A stretch of DNA of 64,000 bases from Caldinitratiruptor microaerophilus (GTDB lineage: Bacteria; Bacillota; Sulfobacillia; Symbiobacteriales; ZC4RG38). The translations under genes were made by a program, and so were the position numbers. Under the pieces are notes generated by a model. It had not been told where the DNA came from. It worked only from the letters and a program-made list of their open reading frames with translations, and made no database searches. Location: the NCBI RefSeq assembly GCF_025999835.1, contig NZ_AP025628.1, forward strand, positions 1,612,001 to 1,676,000, written 5' to 3'. Position 1 is the stretch's first letter, and every line of letters starts with the position of its first letter. Positions 1 through 7,938 of the stretch are shown in pieces.

Positions 1-359
1 AGTTCGGCCACGTGCAGGGCGTGGTCGCTGAGGAGAAACCCGGTTTCGCCCGCAAGCGAAGCCGCCTCCCCCCTTTGCGTCCATGGCCGGTAGCAGGACT
101 CGACCGGGACGAGGAGCCCTCCGGGCCGTCCGAAGGTACGCTCCCACGCCTCCCGCAGGGGGAGCCTGTCGGCAGGCGGCTCGGTCAGGTCGGCCGGCGG
201 CTGCATCCCCACCTCTGCGAGTGCGTCCGTCAGCTCCCGGATCAGGTCTCGAGGCGGCTGGTCGCCGGGCGGTGGGGCCATGAGCGCCGCAATCGCGCTG
301 TACAGCCGGGCGCGGCTCGCCCTGCGGTCGCCGTGTCTGATCGTTCCCAGCGCCTCCAC
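1..359 (-). CDS. TorD-family molybdoenzyme chaperone (partial, runs off the left edge)
   Basis: Partial gene reading leftward out of the window; about 119 residues are visible from a GTG start at 357-359. The end of the visible part reads RPWT, then GFLLSDHALHVAE, which resembles the conserved core of TorD/DmsD proteins. Those cytoplasmic chaperones bind the Tat signal and apo-form of molybdopterin oxidoreductases before export. It starts a few bases past the stop of the upstream cytochrome b gene (overlapping window), so it is probably the last gene of the operon beginning at 3936. Its natural client would be the catalytic subunit encoded at 1768-3936 and perhaps the paralogue at 4936-7149. 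The family call is by motif only because the C-terminal half is missing. Confidence 0.75.
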   Translation of the reverse strand, partial: MEALGTIRHGDRRASRARLYSAIAALMAPPPGDQPPRDLIRELTDALAEVGMQPPADLTEPPADRLPLREAWERTFGRPGGLLVPVESCYRPWTQRGEAASLAGETGFLLSDHALHVAE

Positions 360-365
360 CCGGGC

Positions 366-1064
366 TCACCTCCCGGGCTCTGGACCGCCCGCGGCCCTTT
401 CGCCCAACTGGATGAGGCTCTCGTACCACTTGCGGTGGTGGCTCCGGGCGAAATCGCGGCTCACCTTGCCCGTGATGATGCCGGAGAGGGCTGCCCGGCT
501 CCCGGGGTGGCCGACCGCGAGGTAGATGTGCCCAAGGGCAGCGGCGCCGAGGAGGAAGGCGAACAAGGTGTGAATGGGTTGGGCCCACATGACGATCACC
601 CTGGGGAGCACATCACGGTAGACGAGCATCCAGCCCGTGATCACCATCACGGGGTAACCGGCGATCTGAAGGAGCGAGTTGACCTTCTCACCGGCGTTGA
701 ACTTGCCCTGTGGCGGGAGTTCGACGTGAAGACCGAAGAACTCCCGCGGAAAGAGGCGCAGGAACCGGCGGTCGTCGGCGTCCCAGGTGCAGCACTCCCG
801 GAGCCACTCGCGCACGGCGGGCCGGGCTCCCAGGAGAAGGATGGGGACGGTCAGGAACGTGAAGGGCCACGCGGCCCAGCGGTGGATCTGGCCGAAGAGC
901 CGAAGCGTGTCGGGACCTAGAAGGCCGGGGAGCCCCGACACCACCAGGGCAGCCCCCGTCACGAGAAGCACCAGGAACGTGATCGCGTGGTTCCAGTGCG
1001 CCAGGCGCTCGGCCAGGCTGAAACGAACCACCTCGTTGGATGCGCTCACCTCAGGCCCCTTCAT
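366..1064 (-). CDS. Cytochrome b membrane subunit of a molybdoenzyme (PhsC/FdnI type)
   Basis: 232 residues with four predicted membrane helices at about 19-43, 58-79, 129-151 and 161-183. Histidines suited to bind two b hemes are visible: H23 and H26 in helix 1, H61 at the start of helix 2, and the PIHTLF and GHIYL histidines in helix 4. This is the architecture of the formate dehydrogenase gamma subunit and of thiosulfate reductase PhsC, which pass quinol electrons to the Fe-S subunit. The ATG start lies 14 bases inside the upstream Fe-S gene, so translation is probably coupled. With a Cys-type catalytic subunit and sulfur genes nearby, a PhsABC-like thiosulfate or polysulfide reductase is favoured over formate dehydrogenase, but the substrate is inferred. 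Confidence 0.85.
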   Translation of the reverse strand: MKGPEVSASNEVVRFSLAERLAHWNHAITFLVLLVTGAALVVSGLPGLLGPDTLRLFGQIHRWAAWPFTFLTVPILLLGARPAVREWLRECCTWDADDRRFLRLFPREFFGLHVELPPQGKFNAGEKVNSLLQIAGYPVMVITGWMLVYRDVLPRVIVMWAQPIHTLFAFLLGAAALGHIYLAVGHPGSRAALSGIITGKVSRDFARSHHRKWYESLIQLGERAAGGPEPGR

Positions 1065-1764
1065 GCTGCTTCCTCCTTTCCCGCAGGGCCCGGAGCCCGT
1101 GCACGGCGAGGCTCAGCGCCGCTGCCGAGGCCGCACCGGCCAACACGATCTGCCCCAGGGGTTGGATGACGCTCTGCCAAGGGTACAGGTAGCGCGGGGC
1201 CTCGAAGTCTGCAGGCAGGAGGTCGCGTTCCATGCCTTCGGGCAAGCGGTAGTAGAAGCTGGTGCCGGCCACCCGGATCACGTCAGCCTCACGGATCGCC
1301 CTGGCGATGGCACTCTCGGGGTCGTCCAGGTCCCCGAAGAGGCGCGCCCCACCGATGCAGGTGCGCACGCAGGCCGGCTCCCGCCCCTTCTGCAGGTCGG
1401 CATAGCAGAAGGAGCACTTCCGGACGATCTTCCGCTCCTCGTCGTAGGTGCGGGCGTCGTACGGGCAGGCCGTGACGCAGTACCGGCAGCCGATGCAGTC
1501 CTCCTCCCGCACGACCACCGGTCCCTCGGCGGTCTTGTACGTCGCGCCTGTCGGGCAGACCTCGGCGCACGGCGGTGCTTCGCAGTGCATGCACTGCGTG
1601 GTGACGAAGGTGCCCTTCAGGCTGGGGTACTCACCGGCCGTCGTGAGGTTCACCTTGGTGAACCGGTTCTCCGGCGCCAGCCCGTAACTGGCCTGGCAAG
1701 CCACCGTACAGGCGGAGCACCCGACACAGCGTTCGAGGTCGACGAACATGGCGTAGCGGCTCAT
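1051..1764 (-). CDS. 4x[4Fe-4S] electron-transfer subunit, membrane-anchored (PhsB/FdnH type)
   Basis: 237 residues. Four cysteine groups are visible: CVGCSAC (from residue 13), CMHCEAPPCAEVC, CIGCRYCVTAC and CSFC...CVRTC, enough for four [4Fe-4S] clusters of the DmsB/NrfC family. A hydrophobic helix near 198-220 followed by a basic tail looks like a C-terminal membrane anchor, as in FdnH. There is no Tat signal of its own, so it would be exported bound to the Tat-bearing catalytic subunit. It begins 3 bases after the catalytic gene's stop and overlaps the cytochrome b gene by 14 bases. Role: carries electrons from the cytochrome b to the molybdenum site. Confidence 0.92.
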   Translation of the reverse strand: MSRYAMFVDLERCVGCSACTVACQASYGLAPENRFTKVNLTTAGEYPSLKGTFVTTQCMHCEAPPCAEVCPTGATYKTAEGPVVVREEDCIGCRYCVTACPYDARTYDEERKIVRKCSFCYADLQKGREPACVRTCIGGARLFGDLDDPESAIARAIREADVIRVAGTSFYYRLPEGMERDLLPADFEAPRYLYPWQSVIQPLGQIVLAGAASAAALSLAVHGLRALRERRKQHEGA

Positions 1765-1767
1765 GGA

Positions 1768-3936
1768 TCACCCACCTACCTTCCGGACCGTGACCACAAC
1801 CTCGCACTGGGCGGCAGCGCCAGAGATCGGCGCGACCCGAATGGGCACCAGACCGGAGTCGTTCGCGCCCTTCCCGTACGCGCGGCGCTGCGCCCTGGAG
1901 AGGCAGCCGAACCCGTGGGCCATCCACACGCAGTCCGGCCGGATCCCCGCGGTGACCTTCGCCCTGAGCCGCTCGCTCCCCGTGACCGACGCCACTTCCA
2001 CCAGGTCGCCGTCGCGAATGCCGAGCCGGCCGGCCGGGTCGGGATGGATCCAGAGCTCGTTCTCCGGCATCAGGGCGTGCAGGTAGGGGTTGTTCTGGCT
2101 GGCGGTATGCGTGTGCACCGCCACGTGGCCGTGGAGGAGCCGGAACTCGCCCTCCTTGGGCTCGACCAGCGGGGGTTCCCACGCCGGGACGGGCGAGCCG
2201 CCCGCCCTGGCCACGGCCTCGGAGCGAAGCTCCACTTTCCCCGAGGGGGTCTTCAGGCGGTCGTAGTTCGGCGGCTGGACCGGGACCCTGACCACACCCG
2301 CCTTCTCCAGATCCGCGGTCGTGAGCCCCAGAGGCCTGAGCAGTGCGTCGTTGTACTCTTCCAGGGTGAAGGTGAAGTACTCGCCGATGCCCACCGCCTC
2401 TGCGAGCCGGCGCAGGATCTCGTCTTCCGGCAGCGTGTTGTGCAGGGGCGCCACCGCCGGGCGGCGCAGGGCGACGGTGTCACCGGTCACCCAGACGGGG
2501 TCGGAGCGCTCGAGGTAGTGGGACTCCGGCAGCACGTAATCGGCGGCGGTGGCCGTGTCGGACATCTGCACGTCGATGACCACCACCAGCTCCAGCTTCC
2601 GCAGGGCCTGTAGCCAGCGGCGGCTATCCGGGCAAGAGCGCACCGGGTTGAAGTGGCTGATGATCGCGGCCTTGATCGGATACGGCTTGCCCGTCTCGAT
2701 GGCTTCGGGCAGAGTGTGGATCATCCCCAGGTCCTTGGCCAGCGGCCAGCGGGGGCCGCCCGCCCCGTCGAAGCGCGGCGCCGCCGGCTTGGGGGGCTTG
2801 GGACCCAGGTCATCGATGCTTCCCAGCTTCACCGAGGCCGGGAACACCAGCCCGCCCTTGGCGCCCAGGTTGCCCAGCAGGGCGTTGAGACAGGCGGCCG
2901 CCCGCGCGGCCTGGAACCCGTTGTAGTACATGGAACCCAGCCCGCCGTGCCAGCAGGGGTCGACCGCCGCGGCCGGCCGCGCGGCGGCCAGCTCCCGGGC
3001 AACGCGCCGGATCGTCTCCGCGGGAACGTCCGTCACCCCGGCAGCCCACTCCGGGGTGTACTGCTTCACCGCCTCCCGGAGCTCCGCAAAGCCGGCCGTG
3101 CGCGCTGCGACGAAGTCCCGGTCGTACAGGTCCTCCTCGACCAGGACGTTCATCAGGGCCAGGAGGAAGGCGCCGTCCGTCCCCGGCCGGATAGGCAGCC
3201 ACTCGGTCGCCCAGGCGGCGAACTCCGAGTAGCGGGGGTCCAGGACCACGAACTTGGCCCCGGCCGCCTTGGCCTGCGCGAGCTTCTGCAGGTCGTTGTT
3301 CTTCACGCCGCCCAGGTGGTTCCGACCCGGGCTGATGAGGTAGCGCACGTTCGCGTAGTCCACCGCCGGGAGGGCGCCGTAGGTCGCCACGTACGCGGCG
3401 GTTCTGTGCGAGTAGCACGTCGGGGCGTGGGACGAGAAGTTCGGGGTCCCGAACGCGTCGCAGAACCGCTTCTCCCATGGCGCGATCAGCTCCGGGTGAA
3501 CGGCGAAAACGAGGGCTTCCGGTCCGTAACGCTCCCGGATGGACTTCAGCTTCTCACCGATCTCGGCGATGGCCTGGTCCCAGGAGATCGGCACGAACGA
3601 CCCGTCCGGGTTGCGCTTCAAGGGCTCACGCAGCCGGTCGGGGTCGTAAAGGGACATCATGCCGGCGTTCCCGCGCGCACAGAGCCTACCCCGACTCAGC
3701 GGGTGGTCCGGGTTTCCCTCGAGGCGCACGACGCGACCGCCCCGGACCACCGCGATGACGCCGCATTTCACACCGCACATCTCACAGATGGTCGGAATCC
3801 TCTCCTCCTCCGCTTCGGCCGCCGCAGCCGTCCGCCAGCTGTCGAAGCCCGGCACGGCTAGGCCGGCGGCCAGGGCTCCGCTGGTGGCCGCGGAGATCTT
3901 GAGGAACTGGCGTCTCGTCACCTGGGCCAAGGGCAT
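1768..3936 (-). CDS. Molybdopterin oxidoreductase catalytic subunit, thiosulfate/polysulfide reductase-like
   Basis: 722 residues, a normal length for PhsA/PsrA. The N-terminus carries a twin-arginine signal (RRQFLK, residues 8-13) with a hydrophobic stretch to about 30, so the enzyme acts outside the membrane. C51, C54, C58 and C86 form the proximal [4Fe-4S] motif. C174, in HAPTCYSH, sits where the Mo ligand is expected, so this is a cysteine-type, not selenocysteine, enzyme. The C-terminal molybdopterin-binding domain is intact. It is a paralogue of the split gene at 4936-7149. It heads an operon with Fe-S, cytochrome b and TorD genes. A CRP/FNR-like site lies 21 bases before the start. Sulfur-compound reduction is inferred from family and neighbours; other oxyanions are possible. 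Confidence 0.88.
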   Translation of the reverse strand: MPLAQVTRRQFLKISAATSGALAAGLAVPGFDSWRTAAAAEAEEERIPTICEMCGVKCGVIAVVRGGRVVRLEGNPDHPLSRGRLCARGNAGMMSLYDPDRLREPLKRNPDGSFVPISWDQAIAEIGEKLKSIRERYGPEALVFAVHPELIAPWEKRFCDAFGTPNFSSHAPTCYSHRTAAYVATYGALPAVDYANVRYLISPGRNHLGGVKNNDLQKLAQAKAAGAKFVVLDPRYSEFAAWATEWLPIRPGTDGAFLLALMNVLVEEDLYDRDFVAARTAGFAELREAVKQYTPEWAAGVTDVPAETIRRVARELAAARPAAAVDPCWHGGLGSMYYNGFQAARAAACLNALLGNLGAKGGLVFPASVKLGSIDDLGPKPPKPAAPRFDGAGGPRWPLAKDLGMIHTLPEAIETGKPYPIKAAIISHFNPVRSCPDSRRWLQALRKLELVVVIDVQMSDTATAADYVLPESHYLERSDPVWVTGDTVALRRPAVAPLHNTLPEDEILRRLAEAVGIGEYFTFTLEEYNDALLRPLGLTTADLEKAGVVRVPVQPPNYDRLKTPSGKVELRSEAVARAGGSPVPAWEPPLVEPKEGEFRLLHGHVAVHTHTASQNNPYLHALMPENELWIHPDPAGRLGIRDGDLVEVASVTGSERLRAKVTAGIRPDCVWMAHGFGCLSRAQRRAYGKGANDSGLVPIRVAPISGAAAQCEVVVTVRKVGG

Positions 3937-3956
3937 CGCCTGTCACCCCTCGGTAA

Positions 3957-3972
3957 TGTGAACTCATTCACC
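3957..3972. promoter_or_regulatory. CRP/FNR-family operator-like site upstream of the first molybdoenzyme operon
   Basis: TGTGA-N6-TCACC, one mismatch from the classical TGTGA-N6-TCACA palindrome. It lies 21-36 bases before the ATG of the catalytic gene. The same pattern, again with one mismatch, occurs at 7828-7843 before the second operon, which makes chance less likely. No convincing -35/-10 pair was seen next to it. The rest of 3937-4215 holds no recognisable gene. Confidence 0.45.
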
Positions 3973-4215
3973 ATCCCGCTCGCCCCTATTGTGTCATTCC
4001 GGGTCTGCTGTCTGTAAATGACCCGTTCGTCTCAGCCGTACCCCTGACCGAAGGACTAATTCCGACAACTCGGGCGGCTGACCGCCGTTTCCCGCGCCGC
4101 AGGCGCAACGGGACAGACACATGCCTGGCCACGACCGCTGGATCGACCCCGGCAGCCGGTGTGTTCCAAAGTGCTACCCCCCAAGAGGGTAAATCGCATC
4201 ACAGGGCCGCCGCCG

Positions 4216-4932
4216 TCATCCCTGTCTGCCGTGGTCCTTCCCCCTCTCGCGCAGCGCCCGCAGGCCGTGCACGGCGAGGCTGACCGCAGCCGCGGCGGCC
4301 GCCGCGCCCATCAGGGCCTGCCCCAGGGGCTGGACGATCGACTGCCACACGAAGGCCAGGGTCGGCGCCTTGAAGTCGGGCGGCAGCGCGGCCCGGTCGA
4401 CGCCCTCGGGCAACCGGAAGTACACGCTCGTCCCCGCGACCTTCACGACGCCGGGCTGGGCGATGGACCTGGAGACCTCGCTTTCGGGGTCATCGAGGTC
4501 GCCGCAGATGCGCGCCTGCCCGAGGCAGGTCTGCGAGCAGACCGGCCGCTGCCCCTGGGCGAGCCGGTCGAAGCACATGGAGCACTTGCGGACCACCCGG
4601 CGCTCGTCGTCGAACACGCGAGCCTCGTACGGACAGGCCGTGACGCAGTAGCGGCAGCCGATGCAGGCCTCGTCGTCCACCAGCACCGGGCCGCCGGCCG
4701 TCTTGTACGTGGCCCCGGTGGGACAGACCTCCGCGCAGGGCGGCTCCTCGCAGTGCAGGCACTGCCGCACCACGAAGGTCGACCGCAGTTCGGGGTAGTC
4801 GCCCTCCTCGTGCCGGGCGACCCGGGTGAACCGCTCGTCCGGATCGAGCCCGTTCCAGTTCTGGCAGGCCACGGTGCAGGCCTGGCAGCCGACGCACCGG
4901 GTCAGGTCGATGAGGAACCCGAGACGCGCCAC
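4216..4932 (-). CDS. 4x[4Fe-4S] electron-transfer subunit of the second molybdoenzyme
   Basis: 238 residues from a GTG start, clearly a paralogue of the Fe-S protein at 1051-1764. The same four groups are visible: CVGCQAC, CLHCEEPPCAEVC, CIGCRYCVTAC, and CSMC followed by CSQTC. The same C-terminal membrane helix (about 198-220) is followed by a basic tail. It starts 3 bases after the end of the catalytic gene. Unlike the first operon, no cytochrome b gene follows. The protein may use the neighbouring operon's cytochrome or donate to quinone through its own anchor; both are inference. Confidence 0.9.
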   Translation of the reverse strand: MARLGFLIDLTRCVGCQACTVACQNWNGLDPDERFTRVARHEEGDYPELRSTFVVRQCLHCEEPPCAEVCPTGATYKTAGGPVLVDDEACIGCRYCVTACPYEARVFDDERRVVRKCSMCFDRLAQGQRPVCSQTCLGQARICGDLDDPESEVSRSIAQPGVVKVAGTSVYFRLPEGVDRAALPPDFKAPTLAFVWQSIVQPLGQALMGAAAAAAAVSLAVHGLRALRERGKDHGRQG

Positions 4933-4935
4933 GGC

Positions 4936-7149
4936 TCATGCACCTACCCTTCGCACGGTGACGGTGGCCTCGCCCTGCCCGAGCGCGCCGGCGACGGGCG
5001 TCATCAGGATCGGGTACAGGGCCGAGTCGTTCGCGCCCTTCCCGTACGCCAGCCGCTGCTGGGGCACGCCGCAGCCGAAGCCGTGAGCCATCCAGACGCA
5101 GTCGGGCCGGATCCCGGGGGTGACCCGGGCCCGCAGGCGCTCCCGCCCGTACTCGTTCGCCACCTCGACGAGGTCCCCGGTGCGGATGCCCCGGGCGCGG
5201 GCGGCCTCCGGGTGGATCCACAGCTCGTTCTCCGGCATGAGCGCGTGCAGCTGCGGGTTGTTCTGCGTGTAGGTCTGGGTGTGCACCGGCACGTGTCCGT
5301 GCAGGAGGCGGAGCCGGTCACCCTCCGGCTCGGTCCTGGGCGGCACCCAGCTGACCACCCGGGTCCCGCCGGCCCTGGCCACGGCCTCGTTCACCAGCTC
5401 GACCTTCCCGCTTGCCGTGGGCAACTTCGTGTAATCGAAGGGGGTGGCGGCCACCCGGACCACGCCGAGCTCGTTCAGCTGGTCCACGGTCCACCCGTGG
5501 GGCTCCAGCATCTTGTTGTTGTAGTCCCTCATGGAAAACTGGAAGTACTCGCCGACCCCCGTGGCCTCGGCCAGGGCCCGGACAATCTCGTAGCCCGGGC
5601 GGGTGTCGTGCAGGGGCCTCACCACCGGCTGGCGGATGCTGATCGTGTCCCCTGCCACGCTGATGGCGTCGTCCCGCTCCAGGAAGTGCGACTCGGGCAG
5701 CACGTAGTGGGCCAGGAGGGCGGTCTCGCTCATGCGGATGTCGATCGCCACGAGGAGGTCGAGTTTCGCGAGTGCCGCCTGCCAGCGGGCGGAGTGGGCG
5801 CCGGATCGGACCGGATTCGTCCGGTAGAAGATCACCGCCTTGATGGGGTAAGGCTTCTCCGTTTCGATGACCTGCGGCAGCGCCTGCATCGAGCCCAGGC
5901 TGAGGGGCCACTCGGGCCCGCCGGCACCGTCGAAGCGCGGCCGGTCGGGGTACGGGTACGGGGTCCACGCCCCGGACACGCCGGGGGGTGCGGTCGTGCT
6001 TCACCCTCCGCCCCCGTCGCCGCCCCCGGCCCCCTCCGGCGGGTTGTCGATCCGCCCCAGGGCCACCTTCGGGGCCATCACCAGCCCGCCCTTCGCGCCG
6101 AGGTTGCCAAGGAGCGCGTTCACCACGGCTCCCGCCCGGGCGGCCTCGAAGCCGTTCCAGTACATGCCGTTGCCGCCGTGCCAGCCGGGGTCCACGACGG
6201 CCGCCGGCCGGGCGGCGGCCATCTCCCGGGCGATCCGGCGGATGGTCGCGGCCGGGATGTCCGTGAGCGTCTCCGCCCACTCCGGAGTGTACGGGGCGAT
6301 CGCCTGCCGGAACTCCTCGAAGCCCACCGTCCGGCCGGCGACGAAGTCCCGGTCGTAGAGGTCCTCCTCGACGAGCACCCAGGCCAGCGCGAGGAGGAAG
6401 GCGGCGTCGGTCGCCGGGCGGATCGGCAGCCACTCGTCCGCCCAGCCGGCCAGCTCGGAGTACCGGGGGTCGAGGGCGACGATGCGCGCGCCGTGGGCCC
6501 TGGCCTCGGCCAGCTTGACCACGTCGCCGGCCTTCACCCCGCCGAGGAGGTTGCGCCCCGGGCTGAGGTAGTACCGTACGTTCTTGTAGTCGACGGAGGG
6601 CAGCGAGCCGAACACCTGGGCATACGCCACGTTGCGGTTGGCGAAGCACAGGGCGGCGTGCCCGGTGTGGTTCGGCGACCCGAACGCCTCCACGAAGCGG
6701 CGGTACAGCCCGCTGTTCAGGTTCTGGTACTCGGCCCAGACCAGGGTCTGCGGGCCGTACTGCGCCTTCAGCTCCTGCAGCTTGGCGGCGATCTCCTGGA
6801 TCGCCTGCTCCCAGGAGATCGGCCGGAAGCGCCCGTCCGGCCCCCGCTTGAGCGGCTGCCGGAGCCGGTCCGGGTCGTAGAGGGACGCCGGGGCGGCGTT
6901 CCCCCGGGCACACGGCCGGCCGAGGTTGACCGGGTGATCGGGGTTCCCCTCCACGCGCACCACGCGCCCGTCCCGGACGACGGCGAAGACGCCACACCGG
7001 CTGCTGCACATCTCGCACAGGGTGGGCACCCGCCGCTCCGTCCCGGCGGCGCGCGCCCGGGCGCTCCGGGGAAGCCCGACCAGGGCGGCACCGGCTCCCA
7101 GACCCGACACCTTCAGGAAATCACGCCGGCTCAGGCCTGTCGTGGCCAA
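4936..7149 (-). pseudogene. Molybdopterin oxidoreductase catalytic subunit interrupted by an in-frame TGA
   Basis: Two open segments lie in the same reading frame: 7149-6001 (TTG start, 382 residues, then TGA at 6001-6003) and the segment resuming after the TGA to 4936. Together they span about 737 residues, matching the intact 722-residue paralogue at 1768-3936 throughout. The first part has the Tat motif RRDFLK (8-13), cluster cysteines C45, C48, C52 and C80, and candidate Mo ligand C168. The second part has the molybdopterin-binding C-terminus. The stop falls in a Gly/Pro-rich linker where the paralogue also diverges, not at the catalytic ligand, so a standard catalytic selenocysteine is excluded. 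Options are a nonsense mutation, a sequencing error, read-through, or two polypeptides with restart at GTG 5979. The downstream frame shows no decay, suggesting recent or tolerated change. Confidence 0.8.
5970..6003 (-). other. In-frame TGA followed by a short hairpin inside the molybdoenzyme gene
   Basis: On the minus strand, TGA (6003-6001) is followed after 14 bases by CCCCGG, loop CGTGT, then CCGGGG, a six-pair stem. The spacing from UGA to apical loop is close to that of bacterial SECIS elements, and the organism uses selenocysteine (see selD). However, the residue is not a known selenocysteine position, and short GC hairpins are common at this base composition. I regard a SECIS role as possible but unlikely. 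Confidence 0.3.
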
Positions 7150-7177
7150 TTCCGTTCACCTCCCGAACCTCGCGGCG

Positions 7178-7207
7178 GCCCCGCCCCGGGCGCGCCCGGG
7201 GCGGGGC
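7178..7207 (-). other. Perfect 14-bp hairpin between the rhodanese and molybdoenzyme genes
   Basis: Two 14-base perfect inverted arms separated by only GC (7192-7193) lie between the rhodanese stop and the TTG start of the catalytic gene. There is no following T-run, so it is not a typical intrinsic terminator. It could lower downstream expression, protect the upstream mRNA end, or mark a processing point. Confidence 0.5.
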
Positions 7208-7217
7208 GCTCCGGGCC

Positions 7218-7760
7218 TCACTGGACGGTCGGGAAGTTGTTCTTCTCCACCCACCCGGACATGCCGAAGTGCAGGGCGATGGCGTTGTAGCCCGCCAGGC
7301 GCAGGGCGGCCACCGTCTGGCCGGCCGTCTGACCGGTGTAGCAGATCACCACGATCTGCTTGTCCTTCGGGAGCTTGTCGAGGTTGTCGCCCACCGCGGT
7401 GAACGGAATGTTGACGGCGCCCTGGATGTGGCCCTTCGCGTAGTCCTCCGGCTTGCGGATGTCGAGGAGGAAGTACGGGCTGGAACCGGAGTCCAGGCTG
7501 GCCTTCAGGTCAGGCGGCTTGATCTGGTGGTTGGTGGGCGGGATCGTTCGGAAGTACTGGACGACAGCCTCCGTCAGGATCTTGCCCTTGTCGACCTCCG
7601 GAGCCGGCTGCGGCGCCGGGGCGGCCTGGGCCTCTCCGGCGGCCGCCTGGGTGCCGGTCTCCGGCTTGGCGGCGGGCTGGCCCCCACAGCCGGCGAGCGC
7701 GGACACGGCCAGGACGAGGAGCAGCGTCCAGGCAGCGATTCGGCGCAGGAACCCGGGCAT
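7218..7760 (-). CDS. Rhodanese-domain lipoprotein
   Basis: 180 residues. A lipoprotein signal runs over residues 1-25 with lipobox ALAGC and lipidation Cys25. An Ala/Pro/Gln-rich linker to about 60 is followed by a rhodanese domain (about 80-178) with LLDIRKPEDY and the active-site loop ICYTGQTAGQT, catalytic Cys140. Rhodaneses carry sulfane sulfur as a cysteine persulfide. Being lipid-anchored outside the cell, this one would sit beside the Tat-exported molybdoenzyme encoded next, and could hand sulfur to it or take it from thiosulfate or polysulfide; that partnership is inferred. It is the first gene of the second operon, 68 bases before the catalytic gene, behind operator-like repeats at 7808-7843. 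Confidence 0.9.
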   Translation of the reverse strand: MPGFLRRIAAWTLLLVLAVSALAGCGGQPAAKPETGTQAAAGEAQAAPAPQPAPEVDKGKILTEAVVQYFRTIPPTNHQIKPPDLKASLDSGSSPYFLLDIRKPEDYAKGHIQGAVNIPFTAVGDNLDKLPKDKQIVVICYTGQTAGQTVAALRLAGYNAIALHFGMSGWVEKNNFPTVQ

Positions 7761-7807
7761 GTGGACCCCCTCCTTCGTGTTCGCCTCCGCGGGGAGGCGT
7801 GGGTTCG

Positions 7808-7842
7808 GTGATCACGTCAGTCTCAATTGTGAACGTGATCAC
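7808..7842. repeat. 9-bp perfect inverted repeat upstream of the rhodanese operon
   Basis: GTGATCACG (7808-7816) and CGTGATCAC (7834-7842) are exact inverted copies separated by 17 bases, and each contains the palindrome GTGATCAC. It lies 48 bases before the rhodanese start and overlaps the TGTGA-N6-TCACT site. This looks like an operator for one or two regulator dimers. Confidence 0.55.
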
Positions 7843-7843
7843 T
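7828..7843. promoter_or_regulatory. CRP/FNR-family operator-like site upstream of the second molybdoenzyme operon
   Basis: TGTGA-N6-TCACT, one mismatch from the CRP/FNR consensus and sharing the core TGTGAAC with the site at 3957-3972. It is placed 68 bases upstream of the rhodanese gene and could regulate the rhodanese-molybdoenzyme-FeS operon. No regulator of this family is encoded within the window. Confidence 0.45.
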
Positions 7844-7938
7844 TCCACGACAACACTTCACCGGTAGGCTTCCGGGTGCCTACCGGTGCGGCCATTCGGG
7901 TTCCTCATGGGTAACAGCGACGCTTATATGCCCCTGGC

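Noticed and set aside
787-2613. Long plus-strand open frame opposite the first molybdoenzyme operon
   Set aside because: Antisense artefact for the same reason; the minus strand here has complete conserved motifs.
366-3936. Calling the first operon formate dehydrogenase
   Set aside because: The Fe-S and cytochrome subunits are FdnHI-like, but PhsBC share that architecture. The Cys ligand in the TCYSH context and the sulfur neighbours favour a thiosulfate/polysulfide reductase; the substrate remains unproven.
6001-6003. Catalytic selenocysteine in the split molybdoenzyme
   Set aside because: The Mo-ligand position is occupied by Cys168 and the TGA is at codon 383 in a linker, so it cannot be the standard formate-dehydrogenase-type Sec.
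4159-7290. A plus-strand open frame of over 1,000 codons opposite the second molybdoenzyme operon
   Set aside because: It is the mirror of real minus-strand genes in GC-rich DNA, where stops are rare in antisense frames. Its product is low-complexity Arg/Gly/Pro/Ala sequence without family motifs.
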